From NCBI RefSeq assembly GCF_027594545.1, contig NZ_CP115160.1, positions 2,799,001 through 2,863,000 on the forward strand: a stretch of DNA of 64,000 nt, in the 5' to 3' direction. This document shows, in pieces, positions 42,664 to 52,509 of the stretch. The stretch is from Algoriphagus sp. TR-M9. Its GTDB lineage: Bacteria; Bacteroidota; Bacteroidia; Cytophagales; Cyclobacteriaceae. A program made the translations under genes and the position numbers. A model generated the notes under the pieces. It searched no databases. It worked only from the letters and a program-made list of their open reading frames with translations, and was not told the origin of the DNA. The stretch's first letter is position 1. Each line of letters begins with the position of its first letter.

Positions 42664-44157
42664 ATGAATAATAATCCTATGAAAAACGGAACAATGATGC
42701 AATTTTTCCATTGGTATTCCCCTGAAGATACTCTTTGGAAAGAAGTAAACGAAAAAGCCGAATACCTGGGGTATCTGGGGATCACCAGCGTGTGGCTCCC
42801 CCCTGCCTCAAAAGGAGAACTGGGCGGCATGAGTGTGGGGTATGATACTTATGATTTATTCGATTTGGGAGAATTTGACCAAAAAGGGAGCGTGCGCACC
42901 AAGTATGGTACAAAAGATGAATTTCTTGCCGCAACTCAAGCCCTCCATGATCGTGGAGTGCAGGTGATTGTAGATTTTGTATTCAACCATAAAGCCGGTG
43001 GAGATGAGTCTGAACTCATGCAGGCAGTAAAGGTTAATGAATCAAACCGGCTGGAAACTGTCTCAGAACCTTACGACATCGAAGCATTTACTCGATTCAC
43101 TTTTCCAGGCAGAAATGGCCAATACTCGGATTTCATCTGGGACAAGCATTGCTTTACCGGAGTGGATTATGATCACAAAAACCAGGAGCATGGGATTTTC
43201 AACCTCATGAGCGAATATGGCAATGACTGGGAAGAAATGATCGACGAGGAAAAAGGGAATTATGACTTTCTGATGTTTTGTGATATAGAATTCAGAAACC
43301 CTGCCGTCCGTGATGAGCTGCTCAAATACGCTACTTGGCTTCATGAACTGACCTATTACGATGGCGTAAGACTAGATGCTGTGAAGCACATCCCCCCGCA
43401 CTATTTCAAGGAATTCCTCCATTTGCTACGGGAGCGTATTGGTAAAAATATTTTCGCAGTAGGGGAATACTGGGCCCCTGGACATCTGGAACTGCTCACC
43501 AGATATATAGAAGCTACTGATGGCACGATGAGTCTTTACGATTCAGCTTTGCAACACAATTTCCACCTCGCTTCTAAGTCAGGGAGTGCCTATGATCTAC
43601 GCCAGATTTTTGATAAATCGCTGGTTTCGCACTCCCCAGAACTAGCCGTCACGCTTGTGGATAATCACGATACCCAACCACTCCAGGCACTGGAGGCTCC
43701 TGTGGAATTTTGGTTTAAGCCTCTCGCATATGCTTTGATTTTGCTTCGCAAAGATGGATATCCCTGTATTTTTCACCCGGATCTCTTTGGGGCTAGCTAT
43801 TGGGACAAGGGTGAGGATGGCCAAGATTATGAGATTTTTATCAATCGAGTAGATGAATTAGAACCTATGCTCTATGCGCGCAAGGACTTTGCATTTGGTG
43901 TTCAGCGGGATTACTTTGAGTCAGCAAATGCAATAGGCTGGACCAGAGCTGGTAACGACGAACATGGTGGCTGCGCTGTAGTGATGTCGAACGGTGATGG
44001 AGCTACCATCGCAATGGAAATCGGAAGCAGGTATGCAGGTCGAAGTTTTAAGGATATTTTAGGCAAAATATCAGATGAGATCTGGGTCAACGAATCAGGC
44101 TGGGCAGAGTTCCATTGCGGTCCAGGTTCAGTTTCGGTGTATACCGAAGTAGTTTAA
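42664..44157 (+). CDS. Cytosolic GH13 alpha-amylase (subfamily 5-like)
   Basis: 497 residues, no signal peptide, so cytoplasmic. (Beta/alpha)8 barrel motifs: DFVFNHKAGG (region I), GVRLDAVKHI with the nucleophile Asp (II), FAVGEYW with the acid Glu (III) and LVDNHDTQ (IV). C-terminal beta domain follows (GAEFHCGPGS-like end WAEFHCGPGSVSVY). Such enzymes cut intracellular glycogen or maltodextrins. The 285-bp upstream gap (42379-42663) has no gene except the comB terminator at its start; no glycogen genes are in the window. MKNG five codons later is an alternative start. Confidence 0.92.
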   Translation: MNNNPMKNGTMMQFFHWYSPEDTLWKEVNEKAEYLGYLGITSVWLPPASKGELGGMSVGYDTYDLFDLGEFDQKGSVRTKYGTKDEFLAATQALHDRGVQVIVDFVFNHKAGGDESELMQAVKVNESNRLETVSEPYDIEAFTRFTFPGRNGQYSDFIWDKHCFTGVDYDHKNQEHGIFNLMSEYGNDWEEMIDEEKGNYDFLMFCDIEFRNPAVRDELLKYATWLHELTYYDGVRLDAVKHIPPHYFKEFLHLLRERIGKNIFAVGEYWAPGHLELLTRYIEATDGTMSLYDSALQHNFHLASKSGSAYDLRQIFDKSLVSHSPELAVTLVDNHDTQPLQALEAPVEFWFKPLAYALILLRKDGYPCIFHPDLFGASYWDKGEDGQDYEIFINRVDELEPMLYARKDFAFGVQRDYFESANAIGWTRAGNDEHGGCAVVMSNGDGATIAMEIGSRYAGRSFKDILGKISDEIWVNESGWAEFHCGPGSVSVYTEVV

Positions 44158-44267
44158 AATCCACAGGATACCATTCAGCAAATCCCTTCAGCAGCGTAGG
44201 CAATATGTATAGCAGCTTTTTATTCTAGTTCATACATCCTAGATTAAAACCTGAAACTACCTCTCCT

Positions 44268-45746
44268 ATGAACTATAAATTCATTAAGTTAATTCTTCCC
44301 ATTTTTATCAATTTGGCTATAAGCCCCATAGCTCTTGCACAGAAGAGCAAGCCAAATGTACTGCTGATCGCTGTGGATGACCTCAGAGCTGAATTGGGAC
44401 ATTTTGAAAACAGTGCTGTCCAAACACCTAATCTAGACAAACTGGCCTCAAGAGGAGTCAGTTTTACCAATCACTTTGTTCAAGTGCCTACCTGCGGAGC
44501 CTCCAGAGCTGCTTTTCTGACAGGAAAAAAACCCCGACGTACCTCGGAACTTAATAACAACATCATGGCAAATGAATTCCGGGAAAAGCCAGAAGGTAAA
44601 ATACCGGAGACTTTTATCCATCATCTAAAAAGAAATGGGTATTACACTGTAGGTATAGGCAAGATTTCGCACTCGGCCGATGGCTATGTCTATGGATATG
44701 AAGAGGAAGTTTCCGATCAAGTCGAACTGCCCTATAGCTGGGATGAAATGCTCTTCGATGCAGGTAAATGGCAGACTGGCTGGAATGCATTTTTTGCCTA
44801 TGCAGATGGAGAAAACCGTCAAAGTTTGAATAGGCAGGTGAAGCCCTATGAAGCCGGGAAGGTCGATGATTTTGGTTACCCCGATGGACTATCTACCCAA
44901 TTGGCAATCCAAAAACTTCGTGAATTGAAAGACCTGAATCAACCCTTTTTTTTAGGTCTGGGGTTATTCAAACCTCATTTGCCATTCACCGCCCCAAAAA
45001 AATACTGGGACCTTTACGAGGAAGACCGGATTCCTTTAGCCAAAAACCCCGGAAAACCTCTAAACGTCTCCGATCAAAGTTTACTTGAAAGCGGAGAGTT
45101 TAACCAATATGCGCTTGGTGAAGAAAAAGCCGGTGTAGATCACCAACTCTCAGATGCCTATGCCCGAAAAATCAAACATGCATATTATGCTGCCACCAGC
45201 TATTCAGATGCACAGATCGGTTTGGTTTTGGATGAATTAGAAAAATTAGGGCTGGACCAGAATACCATCGTCATAGTATGGGGCGATCATGGTTGGCATC
45301 TAGGGGAACAAAGAATCTGGGGTAAGCATACGCTATTTGAAAATGCACTAAACAGTGCTTTGATCTTCAAGGTGCCTGGAAGGAAGTATGCTAAAATTGA
45401 AGACGCCATTGTAGAATCTGTGGACATTTATCCAACGCTCATGGAACTACTGGCTATTGAAAGTCCTGAAGGACTAGACGGCGAGAGCTTTGTGAACATA
45501 CTCCATGGGGAACAAAAACAAATAGAAGAAGTAGCCTACTCCTACTATAACAGAGGTATCTCAATACGAACTCCCCAGTATCGATTGACCAAATATTTCC
45601 GCAAAACCGAACCTGTAATAGAACTTTATAACCATCAAACTGATCCTTTGGAATCCGTCAACATCGCTGCTGAAAACCCTGAAATTGTGGCAAGACTCCT
45701 CCCCTTACTCGAAAAAGGCAATACCGGGCTGTATGATAAAAATTAA
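44268..45746 (+). CDS. Exported type I sulfatase (iduronate-2-sulfatase-like)
   Basis: 492 residues with signal peptide (MNYKFIKLILPIFINLAISP to LAQ). Metal-binding VDDLRAELG near residue 38 and sulfatase signature CGASRAAFLTGKKPRR, where Cys would be converted to formylglycine; the third residue is Ala instead of Pro, as in iduronate sulfatases. WGDHGWHLGEQ and IWGKHTLFE match the iduronate-2-sulfatase (S1_7) group. Likely removes sulfate from algal or animal polysaccharide in the periplasm. No maturase gene is visible nearby. Confidence 0.9.
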   Translation: MNYKFIKLILPIFINLAISPIALAQKSKPNVLLIAVDDLRAELGHFENSAVQTPNLDKLASRGVSFTNHFVQVPTCGASRAAFLTGKKPRRTSELNNNIMANEFREKPEGKIPETFIHHLKRNGYYTVGIGKISHSADGYVYGYEEEVSDQVELPYSWDEMLFDAGKWQTGWNAFFAYADGENRQSLNRQVKPYEAGKVDDFGYPDGLSTQLAIQKLRELKDLNQPFFLGLGLFKPHLPFTAPKKYWDLYEEDRIPLAKNPGKPLNVSDQSLLESGEFNQYALGEEKAGVDHQLSDAYARKIKHAYYAATSYSDAQIGLVLDELEKLGLDQNTIVIVWGDHGWHLGEQRIWGKHTLFENALNSALIFKVPGRKYAKIEDAIVESVDIYPTLMELLAIESPEGLDGESFVNILHGEQKQIEEVAYSYYNRGISIRTPQYRLTKYFRKTEPVIELYNHQTDPLESVNIAAENPEIVARLLPLLEKGNTGLYDKN

Positions 45747-45779
45747 AATCTTGGTATCTTAAACTCCTAATCCAATACT

Positions 45780-46040
45780 ATGGCAAGAGGTGCAGGTTTC
45801 AGTATATCCGCGATCAAATCGGGAAAAGACAATAGAAATCTGGGAAAGATACGTCCAAAACTAGCTGCACCAGATGGGCTTTCCCGGGATAAAAACATGG
45901 AATTGACGGATCTAAAAAGTTTAGATGAAGGCGTTCGCTTCAGAATGAGCCGGAGAAATTCATTGGTGAAAAGCGGTTACTTCTTCGTTGCTATTACCAC
46001 ACTTTTTATCCTTTGGATTTTATATATCCTATTTTTCTGA
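45780..46040 (+). CDS. Small conserved membrane protein
   Basis: 86 residues. A basic, hydrophilic N-terminal two thirds (RKNSG-like KSGKDNRNLGKIRPKL) ends in one C-terminal transmembrane helix (YFFVAITTLFILWILYILFF, about residues 67-86), a tail-anchored topology with N-terminus in the cytoplasm. I do not know the family; similar small proteins are found in Cytophagales. It follows the sulfatase by 33 bp, possibly co-transcribed. Confidence 0.7.
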   Translation: MARGAGFSISAIKSGKDNRNLGKIRPKLAAPDGLSRDKNMELTDLKSLDEGVRFRMSRRNSLVKSGYFFVAITTLFILWILYILFF

Positions 46041-46051
46041 ACCGATTAGTT

Positions 46052-46342
46052 TTAGCTAAGCACGTCTCTTAACTCTTCCTTTTTCTGAAACATTGCCTTC
46101 GCAAATGGGCAAAGTGGGATGACTTTGATCTCTTCAGTACGCACGTAGGCTACTAATTCTTGCAATAGCTTCATGCCTATGCCTTGGCCTTTTAGACTTT
46201 CATCTACTTCGGTGTGCTCAATGATCATTTTCTTTGGACCAGCCATTACATAGACCATTTCGGCAAATCTCCTGGCACCTTCTTCTATGAAAAAAGAACC
46301 TCTTTTCCCATCAAATTTATGCTTGATTTCAGCTTTACTCAT
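46052..46342 (-). CDS. GNAT-like N-acetyltransferase, short YjdJ/NAT-B type
   Basis: 96 residues. Acetyl-CoA binding motif in ESLKGQGIGMKLLQELVAYV with the Q/RxxGxG/A pattern, followed by KVIPLCPFAKAMFQK as in the short Gcn5-related family. Substrate unknown. It lies five bp after a VOC protein gene, same strand, and both overlap no other gene. Confidence 0.88.
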   Translation of the reverse strand: MSKAEIKHKFDGKRGSFFIEEGARRFAEMVYVMAGPKKMIIEHTEVDESLKGQGIGMKLLQELVAYVRTEEIKVIPLCPFAKAMFQKKEELRDVLS

Positions 46343-46347
46343 AGTGA

Positions 46348-46767
46348 TTAGGTTTTAGTTCTTCCTTCTACCATTTCATCATATACCTCATCTACTGGCT
46401 GCCACAGCTCGATACTGTGACCGTCCGGGTCGAGAATATGCACAAACTTCCCATATTCCGTGTCTTCGATTTCATCTAAAATAGTAACCCCTTCAGCTTT
46501 CAGCTCCTTCACCAATGCCACTAAATTCTCTACCCGATAATTGATCATAAATTCCTTTTCCGAAGGTTTGAAATATTCTGTATCATCCTTCATGGGAGAC
46601 CATTGGGTGAAGCCCTTTTGCTGGGGATTCTCGGAGCTTCTCCATTCGAAAGTAGATCCATAAGCATCAGTCTGGAGCCCTAGATGCTCTTGATACCAAG
46701 CCTTGGTTTTGGAAGGATCTTTTACTTTGAAAAATACACCTCCTATTCCTGTGACACGTTTTTGCAT
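46348..46767 (-). CDS. VOC-family (glyoxalase/bleomycin resistance-like) protein
   Basis: 139 residues. Single VOC domain: GIGGVFFKVKDPSKTKAWYQ, VENLVALVKELKAEGVTILD and GKFVHILDPDGHSIELWQP with likely metal Glu. Function within the superfamily cannot be assigned. Probably co-transcribed with the downstream GNAT gene. The gap upstream (46768-46966) has no gene. Confidence 0.88.
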   Translation of the reverse strand: MQKRVTGIGGVFFKVKDPSKTKAWYQEHLGLQTDAYGSTFEWRSSENPQQKGFTQWSPMKDDTEYFKPSEKEFMINYRVENLVALVKELKAEGVTILDEIEDTEYGKFVHILDPDGHSIELWQPVDEVYDEMVEGRTKT

Positions 46768-46966
46768 GTGATCGCTAAGTCTTTTGCAAGATTAAGGTAA
46801 GAAAAATCACTGTTCAACGATTAGAAGCCGGAGTCAAATTAATCAATTCCACTGCACCTTTCGTAAAGAACCAGTCATCTGAACTTCACCTTTTTACTCC
46901 AAGTATTTATATGAATGTATTAGGCTAAATGACTGAATACTGATCACAGGGACTGCAAACTGAATT

Positions 46967-48289
46967 CTAACTCGCTTCTTCAATCTTCACCTTCACTTTC
47001 TTCACGCGCTCGTTCTTCAGTTTTGGCAAAAGCTTCTGAACCAAATTACTCTTCACTGCCACATAGGAAGCAAAGTCCATTATCGTGATCAACCCGATTT
47101 CTGCACTAGTCAATCCACCTTTCTTCGTAAGCATGCCTACGATATCTCCCTTGCTGACCTTGTCCTTCTTTCCTGCACTGACGTAGAGGCAAGTCCATTC
47201 CTGAAGTATTGGTGGCACCAACTTTTCCCCAACTTTATACTCGGCTATGAATTCATCTATGTATTCAGGTCTTGATTCATCATTTGCCAAAATCATATAA
47301 GACAAACCTTCTGCATGCATTCGGGCAGTACGACCATTTCTATGGATAAAAGCATCTTCCTTTGGAGGAAGCTGATAATGCACCACATGCTTGATCTCAG
47401 GAATGTCCAATCCTCTAGAAGCCAAATCTGTCGCTATCAAAAGATTAGTGACTTTGCTTCGAAAGCGGATGAGATTCTTCTCCCGATCTATTTGCTCCAA
47501 ACCGCCATGCAGTACAGAGTGGAAATAATTGTAATCATTTAGCAAAATGCTCAATCTATCCACCGCATCCCGATGATTGCAAAAAACAATGCAGGATTCA
47601 TGCTGAAACCCTGCTACCAAACGCATCAAGGTCTCCCCTTTTTCTTTGCTGGAACTGTGAACGATCTTCAGCTCAAGATTGGACTCCACCACATCTTTGA
47701 GAAAGTTAACCGTGCGGTGATCTACAAAGGGCAGAAATTCCGGCAAACGTCTCAGTACCGTCGCTGAAGTAAGTATATGCCTCTGGCTTCCGTTCAAAGC
47801 TCCAAATATCACTTTCAATTGCTCATGAAAGCCCATTTCAAGTGATTTATCAAACTCATCCAAAACCACAGTCTGTACTGTTTTGGGATCAAAAGATTCC
47901 CTTTCGATATGATCAGCTAGTCTTCCCGGAGTGCCAATAATCAGGTCTGGTGCTTCTCCAAGGCTGTTTGATTCCAATTTGGAGGAATGTCCTCCATAAA
48001 CTGTACTCACTCTGAAAGGGGTTTTCATTCCTTTGAAAACCTGCTCGATCTGTATGGCCAGTTCCCGGGAAGGCACAATAATCATAGCCTGCACTTCTCT
48101 TACATTTTCTTTCAGTGAATGGAGTAGAGGAATCAAAAATGCGACAGTCTTACCTGAGCCAGTCGGCGATAAAAGTACGATATGGGGATTTTTGGCAGCT
48201 CTGGAGATAAACTCGGTTTGCATTTCGTTGAGACTATCAATCGAAAGGCTTTTGAGATACTGGGCGGTGGAATCTTGTTTTTCTGACAC
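46967..48289 (-). CDS. DEAD-box RNA helicase with DbpA-like RNA-binding domain
   Basis: 440 residues from a GTG start (VSEKQDSTAQ); a TTG five codons earlier is an alternative, ATG is not available before the helicase core. Motifs: LLSPTGSGKT (I), PSRELAIQ, GTPGRLADH, LDEFDKS (motif II is DEFD rather than DEAD), TSATV (III), and ATDLASRGLDIPEIKHVVHY, HRNGRTARM (VI). C-terminal 80 residues match the DbpA RNA-binding fold (KDKVSKGDIVGMLTKKGGL). Probably acts in 50S ribosome assembly, by analogy to DbpA. A TACTTTTG -7-like box overlaps the start region. Confidence 0.92.
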   Translation of the reverse strand: MSEKQDSTAQYLKSLSIDSLNEMQTEFISRAAKNPHIVLLSPTGSGKTVAFLIPLLHSLKENVREVQAMIIVPSRELAIQIEQVFKGMKTPFRVSTVYGGHSSKLESNSLGEAPDLIIGTPGRLADHIERESFDPKTVQTVVLDEFDKSLEMGFHEQLKVIFGALNGSQRHILTSATVLRRLPEFLPFVDHRTVNFLKDVVESNLELKIVHSSSKEKGETLMRLVAGFQHESCIVFCNHRDAVDRLSILLNDYNYFHSVLHGGLEQIDREKNLIRFRSKVTNLLIATDLASRGLDIPEIKHVVHYQLPPKEDAFIHRNGRTARMHAEGLSYMILANDESRPEYIDEFIAEYKVGEKLVPPILQEWTCLYVSAGKKDKVSKGDIVGMLTKKGGLTSAEIGLITIMDFASYVAVKSNLVQKLLPKLKNERVKKVKVKIEEAS

Positions 48290-48341
48290 GCACAAAAGTA
48301 CCAATTAACTCCGAGGTAAGCGTTCTATTCCTTGCTTGGCG

Positions 48342-48710
48342 CTAAACTTCCTTTCCTTTCACCACCAAAAACCAGTCTCCCTCCAGCTCCAAATACCCGT
48401 AATCGTAGCAATAATGGTAAATATTGCCCTTTTTGGTTTCGTAGATATGGGTAAAGTATTTGAAGAGAAAGCCATCCCTGAGTAAGCGGTCCCGGGTGGT
48501 TTTGCCCATTTCCTCACCAGTAGGAATGATTCTTTCCAGAACGTTTCGGTTCTTTTTCAGGCTGTGATTTACCCGCCGGATATAGTTGGTGGAAAAAGCA
48601 TTCTGTTGATTGTTGTAGGTGTTCCTACATTGATCATCACAGAATTTCTTATCGATTCTCCCTTGGATCACTGCATTGCAGTTCAAACAGTATTTTTTCT
48701 CAATTGCCAT
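48342..48710 (-). CDS. Zinc-ribbon small protein (DUF2116-like)
   Basis: 122 residues. CLNC at residues 8-11 and CDDQC around residue 24 form a treble-clef/zinc-ribbon knuckle (CxxC, CxxxC). The rest is basic and aromatic (LKKNRNVLERIIPTGEEMGK, YHYCYDYGYLELEGDW). This looks like a conserved Bacteroidota zinc-finger protein that may bind nucleic acid. Function unknown. Independent gene ahead of the helicase on the same strand, 52 bp apart. Confidence 0.75.
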   Translation of the reverse strand: MAIEKKYCLNCNAVIQGRIDKKFCDDQCRNTYNNQQNAFSTNYIRRVNHSLKKNRNVLERIIPTGEEMGKTTRDRLLRDGFLFKYFTHIYETKKGNIYHYCYDYGYLELEGDWFLVVKGKEV

Positions 48711-48802
48711 ACGCTAAAAAGTTTGAGGTAATTTAAAAAAATAGTTTCTAAAAAAATAGAAGGAAGGTGATTTCTCCCCCTCCTCCTACTACTTTTTTAT
48801 GC

Positions 48803-49657
48803 TCAATTAAATGTATAAGTCAATCCAGCCGTGACTGTCATAAAGTGAAGCCAGTTTTTCACATAACCATCTCCCGGTCCTGGCTCGTTTTCCGAAGTGC
48901 CGACTGCCCCTCCGCCCAGGTACCGTAGGTTCAAAAATGCATTTACATCCTTAGTTACTTTGAGGCCTGATCTAATACTCGCATCCAATATTGCTCCTTT
49001 GACCTCATTATCACTGCCATTCAAGTAGCTGATCGGGGCATAAATACCATCAGCCTCCAATTCCAAATAGACCAAATCAGACAAATCATACCTACTTCGT
49101 ACTTTCAAAGCTGGCACAACTCCCACGTCCCGATTGGTGCGGAATCGCTCACCATCTGTGGATTCGAATGTAATCGTAGCATTTCTCAGCTGAATGCTAC
49201 CTCCCACTCCCAATGCAAATCTAGGCTTGTTTGGAAGTAGCTCGCGCAAATAACTAATTCTATAAAACGGGAAATTGTAAAGCAAATCCACCGAAGTATT
49301 TGCCGGAAAAACCAAATCATCCACCACGATATCCTCATTCAGCAGAACCTGGGTCTGTATCGTCAAGGGTTGATAAAGCAAAATAAACGTGTTTCGCTCC
49401 TTGATATCCAATTCCAGCGAAACACGACCTACCGGAAAAAGCACATTTTGCCCTCCATCCTCTTTGTAATCAAAATAAGTCCCGTTTTCTCCAAACTGTA
49501 CTTTATGGCCCAATACAGACAGAAAACCTAATTCGGCCACTGCCCGGAATTCAAAATCTTTTGTTTCTTTTTCATCAATAGAATCAGAATCCTGCGCATT
49601 AGCCGAAAGACAAATCGCTAAGTAAAAAAGGGGGAGTATAATCTTCAGAAATTTCAT
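48803..49657 (-). CDS. Outer-membrane beta-barrel-like protein
   Basis: 284 residues with signal peptide MKFLKIILPLFYLAICLSANA. The mature part alternates hydrophobic and polar residues with turn-rich loops and ends in an aromatic-Asn tail (VTAGLTYTFN), typical for an outer membrane barrel of about 8-12 strands. The Ser/Asp-rich start (QDSDSIDEKETKD) may be a short linker. Ligand unknown. It lies 64 bp downstream of the GSDH-PKD-cytochrome lipoprotein gene, on the same strand, and could be expressed with it. Confidence 0.75.
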   Translation of the reverse strand: MKFLKIILPLFYLAICLSANAQDSDSIDEKETKDFEFRAVAELGFLSVLGHKVQFGENGTYFDYKEDGGQNVLFPVGRVSLELDIKERNTFILLYQPLTIQTQVLLNEDIVVDDLVFPANTSVDLLYNFPFYRISYLRELLPNKPRFALGVGGSIQLRNATITFESTDGERFRTNRDVGVVPALKVRSRYDLSDLVYLELEADGIYAPISYLNGSDNEVKGAILDASIRSGLKVTKDVNAFLNLRYLGGGAVGTSENEPGPGDGYVKNWLHFMTVTAGLTYTFN

Positions 49658-49721
49658 GTTAATAGTTGGTTAGTGGTTTACTCTTACCTCTATTAACTAT
49701 AAACTAAGAAGATTGTTATGT

Positions 49722-52388
49722 TTATTTCAAAAACTGTATGGCTTTCAGGTTAAATGTATTCCAGATCGTAATCGGCTCCTCAGTCACATAAACCAGGTAC
49801 AGATCTCCGTAATAATCCGAACTCGGAACAGCAAATGGAACTTCAAACCACCCCACTTGAGGACCTGAGGAAGGCCTCGAGTCCTTGGTCAGGATATCGG
49901 ATTCTGCTAGAAGCTCCCCATCAGGTGAACCAGCCCTGACCTGGACTTTGCCCACAGTATTTCCAGGCATAATAGAAAGCGTAATTTGATTGATCTCGCT
50001 CAAATCTACAGCGCTAAACAACAGCCAAGAACCTGACTCAGTAAACTGTACATAATACTCATCTTCAGGATTTGCGCGAGCCGCTCCTTGCAAACCATCA
50101 GCGCTGTACGCAGCAACAATGGTATTCCTCAACTTCAACTGCTCCGTAGTCTTGATCGCAGGTATTCCATTTGCTCCCTGATCCGTGTATGAGGCCTGGA
50201 TCAAATAAAAGCCTTCGGGATCTTCCGTGTTTTCAATCTCATAAGTACCAGAAGCTGGCAGTCCTGAAACTGCGTTTGGATTGGCAATACCTAAAATGAA
50301 ATCAACCATTTGAGCCACTTTGTTCTCATCCAAATGCGTATGCCCAGGCATAATCTGCTCACCCCAAACTCCAGCACCACCATTTCTTACTTTATCGATC
50401 AGATAGGTTTTTGCGTTTGGATCGTTTTTGTATTTCTCAGAAACTGAAGTATAATCAGGTCCCACAGATTCATTGCTGATGCCATGACAGGCTTTGCAAC
50501 CCGCCTCATTGATGTAAGTTTCCCCTATGCTCAAGACTTCCTCCTGATGCCCCATTTCAATAATATCGTATCCACCTTCCAAGTAGTCGATTGTCAGATC
50601 AATCTGAGATGGGGCTATCTCCCCATCTTCCTTATCGGTAGCTGACACTTGATAATTGATCGCTTCCTGTCCGAAATAGAAACTCCGATTTCCTTCCCAG
50701 TCTATGGAAACTTCAGGCGCCTCATTTCCCACTTTCACTTCCAAAAATGATTGTGCGGACTCCCCAGATTGATCAGTAGCAGTAAGTGTCACCTTATAAA
50801 TCCCTGGAGCTTCAAAACTGTGAGAAGGGTTTGGCTCGGAGGATGTGGGGCCATTTTTACCAAAACTCCAATGAAAACTCACTTCATCCCCCTCATCCGG
50901 ATCCGCTGTCCCTTCTGATGAAAAAGCGACCCTTAAAGGTGCTGCACCTTGGGTTTGATCAGCTGAGATCTTAACCGTTGGCTTTCTGTTTCCTTCGGAA
51001 AAAACTATTCTATACAAACCTGAATCATCATTGTTAGCTCTCCAAAAAGTACCATATTCCAACACATACAAGGAACCGTCTTTGGCAAACTGCATGTCCA
51101 TCGGCTTCTCAAAGTGAGTTTCCGGCATAAAGCGCTCCATGGTATCGTATTCGAAATTCTCCGTCAGGCTGACCGTGAAAATCCAGTTTCTCATCCAGTC
51201 GTAGATAAACAATTTCTCATTATAATACCCTGGAAACCGAACTTCCGAAGCTTCATAATCTTCGCGATAATACACTTGGCCAGCCATGGCATTTCTTCCT
51301 CCCTGGCCAACCATTGGAAAATCCTCAGATTCGGCATAGGGATAGTAAATCAAAGCTGGCTTTGCCTCTGGCAAAATCTCCATCCCTGTATTATTGGGAG
51401 AAGTGTTTTTGGGAGCTTTCGGATCAAACTGATACAAGCTTTCTCCAGTAGCAAAATCATACTTCCAATACGCAGCATTATTTCCTACAAAATAGGGCCA
51501 GCCGTAATATCCAGGTTCAGTTGCGACATTGATTTCATCGTAGCCTCTAGGTCCACGGCCTTCTTTGTCTTCTGATCCGTCAGGACCCACTTCACCCCAA
51601 AACAAATTGCCATTACGACTGTCGATAGAAAATCTAAATGGGTTTCTATTGCCTTTGACATAGATTTCAGGACGGGTTTTGGGTGTTCCTTCGGGAAATA
51701 GATTTCCTTCAGGAATGGAGTAACCGCCTTCTGGATTGGGTTTGATCCGAAGAATCGCACCCCGTAAATCATTGGTGTTTCCAGAACTTCGCTGCGCATC
51801 TACATTTTTGGGTTGATCGGGACGCTCATCGATAGGATTGAAATTACTGGACTCAAAAGGGGTAGAATCATCACCAATGCCCAGATAAAGGTTTCCCTCA
51901 GAATCAAACTCCAAGCCACCTCCAGAATGACAGCAACCTCTAAAAATATCCACATCGAGGATTTTTACCTCAGAGGCCAAATCCAACTTATTGTCCACAA
52001 AATCAAATCTGGAAACTCTATTCAAAGCAGCTTCATTTGCAGGAGCATAATAGAGATACAACCAATTATTCTTCCCAAAATCGGGATCCTTTGCCATTCC
52101 CATCAAGCCGTCCTCCCGCTCTGGAAAGACCTCCAACTCGCCAACTACACTTGTTTCTCCTGTCTCTGCTTGATAAAGTTTAAGTAAGCCATGACGCTCG
52201 ATAATCAATACATCTCCATTCTCCAACACCTCAATCTCCATGGGTTCATTGAAATTCCCGGCTAAAGGAATCTTAGTGAATCTGGATTCATCTGGTTTTA
52301 CGGTTGCAAATGGATCTTCTACTTTTGGAGTACAACTCAACACACTACTTACACAACATACTGCAAACAGAAGCAGGAAATTTCTCAT
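49722..52388 (-). CDS. Multidomain lipoprotein: sugar dehydrogenase propeller, PKD, cytochrome c and C-terminal carbohydrate-binding-like domain
   Basis: 888 residues. Lipobox VLSC after MRNFLLLFAVCCVSS. Domains in order: glucose/sorbosone dehydrogenase-like propeller (NGDVLIIERHGLLKLY, CCHSGGGLEFDSEGNLYLGI, VKGNRNPFRFSI) to about residue 460; a PKD domain (DPDEGDEVSFHWSFG) to about 560; a class I cytochrome c with CKACHG and MPGHTHL; then a beta-sandwich resembling a family 6 carbohydrate-binding module. The fusion would couple periplasmic sugar oxidation to haem electron transfer. PQQ use is inferred. Probably transcribed with the barrel protein gene. Confidence 0.86.
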   Translation of the reverse strand: MRNFLLLFAVCCVSSVLSCTPKVEDPFATVKPDESRFTKIPLAGNFNEPMEIEVLENGDVLIIERHGLLKLYQAETGETSVVGELEVFPEREDGLMGMAKDPDFGKNNWLYLYYAPANEAALNRVSRFDFVDNKLDLASEVKILDVDIFRGCCHSGGGLEFDSEGNLYLGIGDDSTPFESSNFNPIDERPDQPKNVDAQRSSGNTNDLRGAILRIKPNPEGGYSIPEGNLFPEGTPKTRPEIYVKGNRNPFRFSIDSRNGNLFWGEVGPDGSEDKEGRGPRGYDEINVATEPGYYGWPYFVGNNAAYWKYDFATGESLYQFDPKAPKNTSPNNTGMEILPEAKPALIYYPYAESEDFPMVGQGGRNAMAGQVYYREDYEASEVRFPGYYNEKLFIYDWMRNWIFTVSLTENFEYDTMERFMPETHFEKPMDMQFAKDGSLYVLEYGTFWRANNDDSGLYRIVFSEGNRKPTVKISADQTQGAAPLRVAFSSEGTADPDEGDEVSFHWSFGKNGPTSSEPNPSHSFEAPGIYKVTLTATDQSGESAQSFLEVKVGNEAPEVSIDWEGNRSFYFGQEAINYQVSATDKEDGEIAPSQIDLTIDYLEGGYDIIEMGHQEEVLSIGETYINEAGCKACHGISNESVGPDYTSVSEKYKNDPNAKTYLIDKVRNGGAGVWGEQIMPGHTHLDENKVAQMVDFILGIANPNAVSGLPASGTYEIENTEDPEGFYLIQASYTDQGANGIPAIKTTEQLKLRNTIVAAYSADGLQGAARANPEDEYYVQFTESGSWLLFSAVDLSEINQITLSIMPGNTVGKVQVRAGSPDGELLAESDILTKDSRPSSGPQVGWFEVPFAVPSSDYYGDLYLVYVTEEPITIWNTFNLKAIQFLK

Positions 52389-52509
52389 ACAATTGGCTTA
52401 GATTCTTTTCTGACCTTGAAGGTAAAGAAATCTATAAATCTGCGGTCAGGGATATGATTAAAGGTCGAGAAAATGGTTTGACTGTATAACTCGCCGAACC
52501 TAGAATATG

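Noticed and set aside
51114..51575. 153-residue ORF opposite the GSDH-PKD lipoprotein
   Set aside because: Shadow of a well supported gene, low-complexity hydrophobic content.
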